A stretch of 64,000 nucleotides of DNA from Pararhodonellum marinum (GTDB lineage Bacteria > Bacteroidota > Bacteroidia > Cytophagales > Cyclobacteriaceae), in assembly GCF_015354735.1 (NCBI RefSeq), contig NZ_JACEFJ010000006.1:124001-188000 (forward strand), written 5' to 3'. The position numbers and the translations under genes were made by a program. Below the pieces are notes generated by a model. That model searched no databases. It was not told where the DNA came from and was given only the letters and a program-made list of their open reading frames with translations. The stretch's first letter is position 1. Every line of letters starts with the position of its first letter. Shown here piece after piece: positions 28,134-35,888 of the stretch.

Positions 28134-28549
28134 ACCTGTTTTTGTTTGATAGATCGGATGATGAAATACAATAGAAAACCTACCGGACCCAGCATAAAAG
28201 TGAAGATCAAACAAGGCAACAAAATCCACCTCGACAGTTTGAGTTTAAGGCTATCTGATGCCATCCACATGCCCACAAACAGATCAAAAGCCAAATAATG
28301 AATCCATCCGGCAAGCAAGGCCTCTTTTTTCCCAAATAGCAAAGCCACTTCCGCTAAGCTGGAAAAGCCTCCTTCTGCATCACCTGTCATGCCGGGAATG
28401 ATATAATACAGGTAAAAGAGGGACAAGATGATGAGGACCACAGAAAAAAGCAACGGATAAACCCAGCCTTTGTGATAAAAGACAAACAACACAAGCCAAC
28501 TCACAAGGGCAATGTTGCTACAAACGGTAAAGACCAGTTCAGGATTCAT
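28109..28549 (-). CDS. ABA4-like (DUF4281) membrane protein
   Basis: A 146-aa protein, MNPELVFTVCSNIALVSWLV, with four hydrophobic segments and the family-type motif GWIHYLAFDLFVGMWMASDS followed by PCLIFTFMLGPVGFLLYF. In plants ABA4 is required for neoxanthin formation; the bacterial members have no known function. A TATCTTTA box lies upstream on the minus strand (28578-28585). The in-frame TTG at 28558 is a less likely start. Overlaps the next gene by 25 nt. Confidence 0.85.
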   Translation of the reverse strand: MNPELVFTVCSNIALVSWLVLFVFYHKGWVYPLLFSVVLIILSLFYLYYIIPGMTGDAEGGFSSLAEVALLFGKKEALLAGWIHYLAFDLFVGMWMASDSLKLKLSRWILLPCLIFTFMLGPVGFLLYFIIRSIKQKQVWQPPYTH

Positions 28550-28610
28550 AACAAGCAAAAGATCATGGAATTAAAATTAAAGATATTCCAATTCCTTTAA
28601 AAAAAAGCGG

Positions 28611-29798
28611 TTATTTTTTTTGTATTCGGGCGATATAGAACCCGTCAAAGCCACTTTCATGCGCCAAAACCTTCTGATCACCCAGCAATTCAAACCCCTG
28701 TCCTTTTTCACTCTCCATGAATTCTGCGATTTGCATCTCATTTTCAGTGGGTAAAATGCTACAGGTGGCATAAACCAACAAGCCGCCCGGTTTTAACATA
28801 TCCACATAGCTGTGTAAAATTTCCTTTTGAAGCACCCTTACCTCGTCAATCGACTCAGGGCTGAGTTTCCATTTGGTATCCGGATTCCTCCTTAGGACGC
28901 CGAGTCCCGAACAAGGAACATCGAGCAGTAGGCGATCAGCAGATTCTTTCAATCGCTTGGTGGTTTTGGATCCTTCTATCAGCTTGGGTTCAATGATGCT
29001 AATTCCGTTTCTTCGGGATCTTAGCTTGGTGTTTTTCAATTTCCAATCCTCTACATCCATGGAAAGCACACGTCCTTTGTTTTCCATCAAGGTCGCAATG
29101 TGTAGGGATTTACCGCCTGCTCCTGCACAGGCGTCGATCACCCGCATCCCTGGTTCTACTTCTAGGGCCACGGCTACTTTTTGTGAAGAGGCATCCTGAA
29201 CTTCAAAAAGCCCCTCTTTGAATGCCTGTGTTCTAAAAACATTCTGTCTTGTTTCCAAAACCAAAGCAGATGGGTATCCATTGGGTGCATAAGTTTCGAC
29301 TCCCTCTGAGGCCAACTGATTTCTAAGGGCCTCTCGGGTAGTTTTCAAGGTATTGACGCGTAAAACCACTTGTGCCTGTTCATTCAGGGCGTTGATCTCT
29401 GCATCCCATTTTTCTCCAAGAAGCTTTTCTCCCATTTGATCCATCCAATCAGGAATGGATTGTAAAATGGCCCTGCTTTGAATGGCCTCATAGTTGCTTT
29501 TGACTCTATCTGCGTGGATCCGGTTAAACTCTTCCCAAGTAGGCAGGGCATTCCCCTGCAGCAACCAATAGGTGCCAAACAAGTGATAAGGATCAGTAGA
29601 CAGGCTTACTTCATTGATCAGTCGCCACCATCTGACCATTTCATAAATACTCTCCGCTACAAAATTGCGGTCTCTAGCCCCCCATTTTTTATTGGATTTT
29701 AGGGTTCTTTCAATCACCTTGTCTGCGTATTTGCCCTGATTGAAAATCTCATCGAGGGCATTGATTACCCCTTCGACTGTATTGGAATAAAGCTTCAT
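28611..29798 (-). CDS. RsmB/NOL1-type RNA cytosine-C5 methyltransferase
   Basis: S-adenosylmethionine-dependent methylation of cytosine in rRNA, 16S C967-like by analogy. The 395-aa protein has an NusB-like helical N-domain, then VIDACAGAGGKSLHIATLME (motif I), LLLDVPCSGLGVLRRNPDTK with the conserved PC motif (motif IV) and VYATCSILPTENEMQ with the catalytic TC (motif VI). A TATCTTTG box sits on the minus strand at 29816-29823. Confidence 0.93.
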   Translation of the reverse strand: MKLYSNTVEGVINALDEIFNQGKYADKVIERTLKSNKKWGARDRNFVAESIYEMVRWWRLINEVSLSTDPYHLFGTYWLLQGNALPTWEEFNRIHADRVKSNYEAIQSRAILQSIPDWMDQMGEKLLGEKWDAEINALNEQAQVVLRVNTLKTTREALRNQLASEGVETYAPNGYPSALVLETRQNVFRTQAFKEGLFEVQDASSQKVAVALEVEPGMRVIDACAGAGGKSLHIATLMENKGRVLSMDVEDWKLKNTKLRSRRNGISIIEPKLIEGSKTTKRLKESADRLLLDVPCSGLGVLRRNPDTKWKLSPESIDEVRVLQKEILHSYVDMLKPGGLLVYATCSILPTENEMQIAEFMESEKGQGFELLGDQKVLAHESGFDGFYIARIQKK

Positions 29799-29815
29799 GG
29801 TTTAGATTTAGGGTA

Positions 29816-29823
29816 CAAAGATA
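29816..29823 (-). promoter_or_regulatory. -7 box TATCTTTG upstream of the RNA methyltransferase gene
   Basis: Perfect TAnnTTTG on the minus strand, ending 17 nt before the ATG at 29798. No clear -33. Confidence 0.55.
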
Positions 29824-29931
29824 GTTAAATTTGGCCATTGGCCCGCCAGCACTTCCTGTCCATGGTTAAGATAATTTTAATATAAAATTGATTTTTGCCA
29901 ATAATGATCCACCCAAAGACCCGTCAAAATA

Positions 29932-29963
29932 TTTGATACTTGAATTATAAAGCCATATTTTTG
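29932..29963 (+). promoter_or_regulatory. Promoter TTTG-N20-TATTTTTG, 4 nt before the zinc-ribbon ATG
   Basis: TTTG (29932-29935), 20 nt, TATTTTTG (29956-29963), then GAAG and ATG at 29968. Both elements match the consensus; the expected transcription start falls at or next to the ATG. Confidence 0.7.
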
Positions 29964-29967
29964 GAAG

Positions 29968-30252
29968 ATGGGAGAAAAAAAATGTCCTCATTGTGGAGAA
30001 TGGTCGAGTTGGAACCTCAACAGCAGGGATACCTGTGACCATTGTGGTAAGACCTTGGGTGTAAAAGACCTGAAGTATGAGGAACAACGTGCCTCCGATA
30101 AAAAAGTAAATGAGGAAAACTGGATCTTTTACATCAAAGAAGATGACAATGAATTTGTCAAGCTCCTCAAAAAAATCGGTAATGTATTTTATGTGATTTA
30201 CATGAGTATTGTGACTTTTCTGGCCTGGCTCGTGGCGGCATTACCGGGATAA
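29968..30252 (+). CDS. Small zinc-ribbon membrane-anchored protein
   Basis: A 94-aa protein, MGEKKCPHCGEWSSWNLNSR, with two CxxC pairs (CPHC at 6-9, CDHC about 23-26) that should bind one zinc, a charged linker (KVNEENWIFYIKEDDNEF), and a C-terminal membrane helix (VIYMSIVTFLAWLVAALPG). I do not recognise a named family. Its stop overlaps the next ATG by one base (TAATG), so the two form an operon. Confidence 0.8.
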   Translation: MGEKKCPHCGEWSSWNLNSRDTCDHCGKTLGVKDLKYEEQRASDKKVNEENWIFYIKEDDNEFVKLLKKIGNVFYVIYMSIVTFLAWLVAALPG

Positions 30253-30644
30253 TGTCGGTCCTTAAAAATCCTTTCTTTTTTATCCCCTGTCTCCTTTTTT
30301 GGATCAATCAGTACTTGGAAAAAATCCAAGGCCTCTTTATCCCCTATGTCCATGCCTACTTGGATGATCTCTTGGCTATGCCGGTAATCTTGGGCATCAC
30401 CCTTCAGGTTTTCAGGTGGATCCATCCCCAAAAATCCCTATTTGTGTTCACCAAAACCCAGGTTATTGTAGGAGTAATTTACATTTCTTTGATCTTTGAG
30501 GTTTTCCTTCCCTACCTTTCTGACCGATATACGAGAGATTTATGGGATGTGCTTTGCTATTTTATTGGGGCTGGCCTTTTCTATAGATTCATCAATATAC
30601 CAAGCAAAACTATAGCTTACTCAAAAAATAAATCAGTTTCCTAA
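30252..30644 (+). CDS. Unknown small membrane protein
   Basis: A 130-aa protein with four hydrophobic stretches: NPFFFIPCLLFWINQYLEKI, YLDDLLAMPVILGITLQVF, VIVGVIYISLIFEVFLPYLS and WDVLCYFIGAGLFYRFI. I recall similar Cyclobacteriaceae proteins carrying the name 'magnesium citrate secondary transporter', but at this length that name is doubtful. Coupled to the zinc-ribbon gene; the 3' end overlaps the convergent rdgB by 35 nt. Confidence 0.75.
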   Translation: MSVLKNPFFFIPCLLFWINQYLEKIQGLFIPYVHAYLDDLLAMPVILGITLQVFRWIHPQKSLFVFTKTQVIVGVIYISLIFEVFLPYLSDRYTRDLWDVLCYFIGAGLFYRFINIPSKTIAYSKNKSVS

Positions 30645-31185
30645 CAGCCATTCCGCGATGACTGATTTCGTTTTTTTCCTGCATGCTTAGCTCGGCAAAA
30701 GTTTTATCCATTCCATTGGGTTTGAAGATAGGATCATAACCAAAACCACCCTCTCCTGATCTTTCGGTAGTAATTTCCCCTTCTGCAATGCCTTCAAATG
30801 AATAATGATTGCTTCCTAAAATAAGTGAAAAAACCGTTTTGAATCTTGCTTTCCGCTCAGTGAGCCCATCCAGTTTTTTCAGTAGCAAATCCATGTTACG
30901 CTGATCACTTCTGGGTTCACCGGCAAACCTCCCAGAATAGACTCCCGGTGCGCCTCCCAATGCATACACTTCAAGACCTGTATCATCCGCAAAGCAATCA
31001 ATGCCGTATTTATCTTTTACATATTGGGCTTTCTCCAGAGCGTTGGCTTCAAGGGTAGCGCCAGTCTCGGGTAGTTCTTCCGTACAGCCTATATCCGCTA
31101 AGGACAAAATGGTCAGTGAGCTTCCCAATTCGGCAACTACTTCTTCTATCTTTTTTTTGTTATTGGTGGCAAAACAAATTTTCAT
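30610..31185 (-). CDS. rdgB: XTP/dITP pyrophosphatase (RdgB/HAM1)
   Basis: Cleans the nucleotide pool by hydrolysing XTP, ITP and dITP to monophosphates. The 191-aa protein has CFATNNKKKIEEVVAELG, the base-pocket ADDTGLEVYALGGAPGVYSG, GGFGYDPIF and the closing SHRGMAVRKL, all family signatures. Complete. Its 3' end overlaps the convergent membrane-protein gene. Confidence 0.95.
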   Translation of the reverse strand: MKICFATNNKKKIEEVVAELGSSLTILSLADIGCTEELPETGATLEANALEKAQYVKDKYGIDCFADDTGLEVYALGGAPGVYSGRFAGEPRSDQRNMDLLLKKLDGLTERKARFKTVFSLILGSNHYSFEGIAEGEITTERSGEGGFGYDPIFKPNGMDKTFAELSMQEKNEISHRGMAVRKLIYFLSKL

Positions 31186-31337
31186 AATTTAAAATTAAGT
31201 TAATTTGGGCTTTTCTGATAGTAATCTTAAAGAAAACCCATCAAAAACCATAACAAACCTTCATCTGTTTTTTTCCTGGAAGGGTCTTCATTAGGAAAAA
31301 ATGGGATATATTTAATCCATTAAAAGAAAATTTAAGT

Positions 31338-31910
31338 ATGAAAAAAATCACGGTGTACTGTGGGTCAAATACGGGAAAAGACATCGCTTACAAAGAAGGG
31401 ACCATCCAATTGGCCCAGGAAATGATCAAGAGAGATCTTGATCTGGTTTTTGGAGCAGGCCGGGTAGGTTTAATGGGTATTCTGGCGGATGAAATGATTC
31501 ATGCGGGAAAAAATGTCTTTGGCATCATTCCCCAAAAACTGGTGGACATAGAAGTGGCACATCAGGGCTGCACCGAATTGACCATAGTAGAAACCATGCG
31601 CGACCGAAAGTGGCTGATGGCTGAAAAAGGGGATGGTTTTATCGCCATGGCCGGTGGAATCGGCACCTTGGAGGAGCTTTTTGAAATCATGACCCTCAAC
31701 CAACTCGGCTACATCCAAAAACCCCTGGCCCTATACAACATCCACGGGTATTACGATAAGTTATTGGATTTTCTGCGGCATGCCACTAAAGCCGGTTTTC
31801 TGCATCAGGCCCAAGTGGATCTACTGATCGTCTCTGATGACCCCGTGGAATTGTTGGACCGAATGAAGGCATTTGAACCTAGATACATTGAAAAATGGGA
31901 GGTGAAATGA
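31338..31910 (+). CDS. LOG-family nucleotide 5'-monophosphate phosphoribohydrolase (TIGR00730)
   Basis: Rossmann-fold enzyme releasing free base from a nucleoside monophosphate; cytokinin-activating in plants, often AMP/IMP-acting in bacteria. The 190-aa protein starts MKKITVYCGSNTGKDIAYKE, has LVFGAGRVGLMGILAD, METMRDRKWLM-like VETMRDRKWLMAEKGDGF, and GGIGTLEELFEIMTLNQLGY. The usual PGGxGTxxE is AGGIGTLEE here (Pro to Ala), with the catalytic Arg and Glu kept. A TATATTTA box lies at 31307-31314. Confidence 0.9.
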   Translation: MKKITVYCGSNTGKDIAYKEGTIQLAQEMIKRDLDLVFGAGRVGLMGILADEMIHAGKNVFGIIPQKLVDIEVAHQGCTELTIVETMRDRKWLMAEKGDGFIAMAGGIGTLEELFEIMTLNQLGYIQKPLALYNIHGYYDKLLDFLRHATKAGFLHQAQVDLLIVSDDPVELLDRMKAFEPRYIEKWEVK

Positions 31911-31932
31911 TTTCTTTTCCGCCAGAAAAATA

Positions 31933-32421
31933 TTAGCGAAAAAGCAATTCATCCAACCTTGACATCAACTTTTCCAAGTACTGCTGGTCTATTTCATCAA
32001 AATCATTGAGTTGATCGCTGTCCACATCCAGAACACACCAAACGGTGTCCTCCTGAAAACCTGGAACCACTATTTCAGACTTTGAAGCAGAACTGCAGGC
32101 AATATGGCCGGGAAAAGCATCCACATCCGGCACCAATTGTGTTTTTCTTTCTTTCCAAGCTGTTCCGCAAACGCCTTTGCCCATGGAAATTCGGGTGCAG
32201 GCAATAGGCCCTTGGAATGGACCGAGAACCAGTTGATTTTCTTTTACCAAGTAAAAACCTACCCAAAAAAACCCGAAAGCTTCCTTAAGCACCGCAGCCA
32301 CATTGGCCAGATTAGCCGTAAGGTCAGGTTCACCCTGAACCAATGCTTCTATCTGAGGCAAAATAGCTTCATATTTATCGGATTTTAGCCCACTTTCAGG
32401 AAAATACAGAGATTCAGACAT
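31933..32421 (-). CDS. GAF-domain protein, free methionine-R-sulfoxide reductase type
   Basis: Reduces free Met-R-O in the cytosol. The 162-aa single GAF domain has the three characteristic Cys segments IACTRI, GKGVCGTAW and HIACSSASKSEIVVP, plus WCVLDVDSDQLNDFDEID, as in fRMsr proteins (E. coli YebR type). Length fits. It follows ribD by 23 nt on the same strand, so it is the last gene of a DUF4382-ribD-GAF operon. Confidence 0.9.
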   Translation of the reverse strand: MSESLYFPESGLKSDKYEAILPQIEALVQGEPDLTANLANVAAVLKEAFGFFWVGFYLVKENQLVLGPFQGPIACTRISMGKGVCGTAWKERKTQLVPDVDAFPGHIACSSASKSEIVVPGFQEDTVWCVLDVDSDQLNDFDEIDQQYLEKLMSRLDELLFR

Positions 32422-32444
32422 GATGGATTTTTGATCAATTGAGC

Positions 32445-33491
32445 TTATTTGGTTTTTCTATAGAGAGTAAGGAGCCGGTCACCTGAAACTTTGGATTCAT
32501 TGGCCCTCTGAAGGTCCAACTTGGGGGCAACAATACCTTTGTCGAAATTAACCTGACCAATAAACACCCTGGCTTCATCCCAAAGTTCGGCTTCGATGAA
32601 TTTTTGTAAAAGAAAAGCGCCCCCTTCCACCATGATGCTTTGGATTTTTCTTTGATGCAAATCATTCAACAGGTCTTTTATAGAAAAATCCTGCGCAAGT
32701 TTGACAAATTCCAGATTGGGAAGACTTTCATTCTTGAACAGATTATAGCAAATCGTGGCTTGGTTTCCATCAAAAAGAGACAGGTCAGGATCCAGTTCAA
32801 GCCGCGTATCTATCACGACCCGAACTGGATTTCGTCCATCCCAATCCCGGACCGTCAAGGAAGGATTGTCATGTTTGGCCGTTCGGGTTCCTACCAAGAT
32901 GGCATCCTCCTCGGCCCGCCATTTGTGAACCAGTTGCCTGCTGTGGGTATTGGAAATCCACTTGGAATCATAATTTTCCTTCGCTACAAAACCATCCCTG
33001 GTTTGGGCCCACTTTAACAAAACATATGGCCTATTTTCTTGCATGAAAGTAAAAAAGCGTCTGTTTTGATGCCGTGCTTTGGCTTCCATGACTCCCACCG
33101 TAACTTCTATCCCATTAGCTTGAAGCATCTCTATTCCTCTGCCGGCCACGAGCGGGTTGGGGTCGAGGGTCGCAATGACCACTCTTTTGATTCTCCTTTC
33201 TACCAAGAGAGGCGCGCAAGGGGGTGTTTTCCCAAAATGGGAACAAGGCTCTAAGGTGACATACAAGGTAGATTCTGATAAGAGCGATGGTTCGCTGACA
33301 TTACCTATGGCATTGGGTTCTGCATGTGGTCCCCCATACTTTTCATGGAAACCCTCTCCGATGATCTTATCTTGGTGAACAATCACGCATCCAACCAGCG
33401 GATTGGGGCTGACCATGCCTCTGCCCCACTCGGCGAGTTCAAGGGCCCTCAACATGTATAAATGGTCTCTATCTAAGTTGATCCCTGTCAT
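32445..33491 (-). CDS. ribD: Riboflavin biosynthesis deaminase/reductase RibD
   Basis: Two steps of riboflavin synthesis: pyrimidine deamination and side-chain reduction. The 348-aa protein has the deaminase zinc site (GGPHAEPNAI; PCSHFGKTPPCAP) in the first 140 residues and the reductase domain after it (RPYVLLKWAQTRDGFVAKEN, WISNTHSRQLVHKWRAEEDAILVG, shortened in places). The ATG overlaps the DUF4382 stop by one base (TGATG when read on the minus strand). No FMN riboswitch is visible. Confidence 0.95.
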   Translation of the reverse strand: MTGINLDRDHLYMLRALELAEWGRGMVSPNPLVGCVIVHQDKIIGEGFHEKYGGPHAEPNAIGNVSEPSLLSESTLYVTLEPCSHFGKTPPCAPLLVERRIKRVVIATLDPNPLVAGRGIEMLQANGIEVTVGVMEAKARHQNRRFFTFMQENRPYVLLKWAQTRDGFVAKENYDSKWISNTHSRQLVHKWRAEEDAILVGTRTAKHDNPSLTVRDWDGRNPVRVVIDTRLELDPDLSLFDGNQATICYNLFKNESLPNLEFVKLAQDFSIKDLLNDLHQRKIQSIMVEGGAFLLQKFIEAELWDEARVFIGQVNFDKGIVAPKLDLQRANESKVSGDRLLTLYRKTK

Positions 33492-34390
33492 CAGCCTTCG
33501 TCGGGGTCATCTTCATCTTCCTCTTCTTCCTCTTCACCGTCTTCTTCTCCTTCATCACCATTGCCATCATTTTCTCCTAGAGCTCTCAGAACAAAGGGCT
33601 CTACCTCAGTTGTGAAGTTTTCCGAAACGGGGACTGTGAAAAGCGTATCCAGAAAAGTAGGCAGCGGCTCAAAAAACAAGGAGTAATCCCCCTCTTTTAA
33701 GCCCATAAAAAGGAAGTCGCCGTTAGTGGCATTGATGGAGGTGCTGATGGTGTCCTGTCCCTGAATGGCATAAATGATGGGAATGGCTGTAACCGGGGTC
33801 ACTCTCCCACTGATTTCACCCGTATTACCCCGAAAAAACACCCTGATTTGAGGGTTCAATTCGAAGCGATTGTCCTGAAATCTCTGGATAGACCGTTGAA
33901 TGTCAAAATCAATAAAAATATCATAAGAAATCCCGGGATCCAATACCAAATCAGTTTCCACCCTTATCTCGTTTGTGGCAGAATTGCTTAAAGTGAGCGG
34001 TACCCTTACTCCTCCAACCTCTACAAAATGGGCATCACCAAGTCGGAGGGTGACGCTGGAAAGCAAACCTACTCCTACCTCTCCCCTACCAATCAACACC
34101 CTACTTCCAGCCACCAAGACAGATACTTCAATTTCTTTATTGGAAGAAGAATAGGGAAAAAACACAGAATTGGCATTGTCCTGCCCTCTCGTTCCCGCAG
34201 GCTGACATTCTACACCCAAAACCTCGATAAAAACCCTATCAAAGTCCCCTGGGGCATCTATCAACAAAAAACTCACAAGCGCATTTGTCCTTTCGGTTTC
34301 GTCATTAAAACAGGAAACCAAAGGCAAAAGGCCCAATAATACGATAGAAATGGAAAGGATTTTCTTCAAAACTTTAATTCTAAATTGCAT
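33491..34390 (-). CDS. DUF4382 lipoprotein with acidic C-terminal tail
   Basis: A 299-aa protein with a lipobox (SIVLLGLLPLVSCFND, Cys27 if started at 34390), a DUF4382 domain (LVSFLLIDAPGDFDRVFIEV to SYDIFIDFDIQRSIQ), a carboxypeptidase-regulatory-like sandwich (TGEISGRVTPVTAIPIIYAI) and a C-terminus of about 25 residues that is almost all Asp/Glu/Gly. The TATTTTTG box at 34392-34399 ends one base before the ATG at 34390, so the true start may be the TTG at 34369, which gives the more typical lipoprotein start LKKILSISIV. First gene of the operon with ribD. Function unknown. Confidence 0.82.
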   Translation of the reverse strand: MQFRIKVLKKILSISIVLLGLLPLVSCFNDETERTNALVSFLLIDAPGDFDRVFIEVLGVECQPAGTRGQDNANSVFFPYSSSNKEIEVSVLVAGSRVLIGRGEVGVGLLSSVTLRLGDAHFVEVGGVRVPLTLSNSATNEIRVETDLVLDPGISYDIFIDFDIQRSIQRFQDNRFELNPQIRVFFRGNTGEISGRVTPVTAIPIIYAIQGQDTISTSINATNGDFLFMGLKEGDYSLFFEPLPTFLDTLFTVPVSENFTTEVEPFVLRALGENDGNGDEGEEDGEEEEEEDEDDPDEG

Positions 34391-34764
34391 TCAAAAATAT
34401 CAACAATTAATCCATTAGACAACGTGGTGGGACAATAAAAGATTTATGACATGCTCTTTCCTATAAATTTTGTACGCTAAAGAGCAAAGAGAGATTGTTG
34501 ATTTGGTACTTTAAACGCTAATATTCATAAGCTTTTCTAGGAGTCCAATAAAAAAACCTTTGCGCCTCTGCGCCTTTGCGTGAAAAACGTCTTTTGCGGG
34601 AATAAAAGGATTGCACGCCAAGGCGCAAAGAGGAATTGTTTATTTGGTTATTCAAACATGTGTTATTTTTTGTAAAGCTTTTATAATGGTCCATTAAAAA
34701 CCCTTTGCGTTTATGCTTAAAAAAAACAAAAATCACTCGCGCCTTTCGTGAAAAAAAACGACGG
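34391..34764. repeat. 374-nt gap with two diverged copies of a 'ctttgcgcc' intergenic repeat
   Basis: Copy 1 (about 34481-34590) and copy 2 (about 34620-34720) share GCAAAGAG, GATTGTTGATTTGGT / AATTGTTTATTTGGT, AAGCTTTT, GTCCA and a CCTTTGCG end. In each, the outer 'gcaaagag' and 'ctttgcgcctttgcg' blocks are inverted to one another, so a hairpin can form. Read on the minus strand the block yields RKGAEAQRF, a peptide I know as a recurring spurious translation in many Bacteroidota. No gene is supported here. The DUF4382 promoter lies at 34392-34422. Confidence 0.75.
34392..34422 (-). promoter_or_regulatory. Promoter TTG-N20-TATTTTTG upstream of the DUF4382 gene
   Basis: Minus strand: TTG (34420-34422), 20 nt, TATTTTTG (34392-34399). 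It ends one base before the annotated ATG, which makes the ATG doubtful as the start. Confidence 0.55.
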
Positions 34765-35880
34765 TCACTTTTTTTGTACCGCTTCCCAATGTCCCTCCTG
34801 CATGCTCCAATGTTGAAACAAGGAAATGCCAGCACCTCCGGCATTTCGGGAGATTTCAATGGCATGATTCAGTTCCTCAGGTGTAAGTTCCGGAACAAAC
34901 AAGCCTGCATAGACGGGCTTTGCTTTACTCAATGCTGCAATTTCTACCTTTAGAGAATTTCCAACCCATTGGATATCCTGATTGTAAAAATTATGGTAAA
35001 GCATCGGCAAAAATGCATCCAATTCCCACTTGCTCCACTCTTGCCTTACACTTTCCCAATTTGGGAAAACGGCCGCCGTAGCTTGTTTTTGTCGACTTTT
35101 GATTTCAGGAGCAAAAGTGTCGTTGACCAAATCAGTGATCAGATCCTGCCTGAATTGCTTCCATTCCTGATTGGCAGTGGGATCTTCAAGATCTTTCAAG
35201 GGATCGATTCCTCTGATGGCTTTGAATTTCTCCCTTGTCAGCTCATGATAGCAATAATCATACTCCGGATACTCTTTATCCTGAACGATGTTGTACTTGG
35301 GCTGAAGGGCTTCGGCTAGGATCACATCCGGTAATCTGATGTAGTCCAAATGCACCCCGGTAAGCCCTTCTTTTTCCGCGAGAGATTGAACTGTTCCTCT
35401 TACAAACTCCATGGCTTCCGGATGGGCCGGACACAAAAATTTGTAATAATCCACATAGGCGGGATGGCTATGGGATGGTTGTCCCAATCCATTGACCGCA
35501 AACCAGTCAGGGTGTTTTTCTGCTATTTCCGGGATATTGCAGGGCATAGAAAACATCCAGGCATGGACTTCTAGGCCTATATTTTGGCCATGCTCGATCA
35601 AAATTTCAAGAATGGGTTCACCCATGGGCAAGCGATCCGTCTCAAAGCTGGCTTTTCTTCCGTTATAGGATTCAAAAAGCACCGCATCCAGACCATGGGC
35701 TTTTATCCTATCCAACTCTCTTTTCCAATTATCTTTGCTTAGCCCATTTTTGGGAGTCATCCAGATCCAGTTTTTAGTGCCGTGATCTGCATTTGCATTT
35801 TGACAGGCTGACCACATCCAGGGACTTGTAAGTGCAAGGCTACCCAATCCCAAATTTCTGATAAAGGTTCTTTTCTTCAT
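34765..35880 (-). CDS. GHL10-type glycoside hydrolase-like lipoprotein
   Basis: From MKKRTFIRNLGLGSLALTSP at 35880 this is 371 aa, with an RNLG signal that could be Tat-like and a Cys soon after (WMWSACQ), suggesting export. The body is the 'glycosyl hydrolase-like 10' barrel: LDRIKAHGLDAVLFESYNGR, LEVHAWMFSMPCNIPEIAEK, GVHLDYIRLPD with an acidic residue at the strand end, LDAFLPMLYHNFYNQD, and GGAGISLFQHW. The natural substrate is unknown. It lies 8 nt behind the CBM9-like gene; an in-frame upstream start (35901) would overlap that gene. Confidence 0.88.
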   Translation of the reverse strand: MKKRTFIRNLGLGSLALTSPWMWSACQNANADHGTKNWIWMTPKNGLSKDNWKRELDRIKAHGLDAVLFESYNGRKASFETDRLPMGEPILEILIEHGQNIGLEVHAWMFSMPCNIPEIAEKHPDWFAVNGLGQPSHSHPAYVDYYKFLCPAHPEAMEFVRGTVQSLAEKEGLTGVHLDYIRLPDVILAEALQPKYNIVQDKEYPEYDYCYHELTREKFKAIRGIDPLKDLEDPTANQEWKQFRQDLITDLVNDTFAPEIKSRQKQATAAVFPNWESVRQEWSKWELDAFLPMLYHNFYNQDIQWVGNSLKVEIAALSKAKPVYAGLFVPELTPEELNHAIEISRNAGGAGISLFQHWSMQEGHWEAVQKK

Positions 35881-35888
35881 GGTTAAAT

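Noticed and set aside
34518-34865. Open frame giving FSRKGAEAQRF
   Set aside because: It reads through the intergenic repeat and into the GHL10 gene in a wrong frame; the peptide is a known type of artefact.
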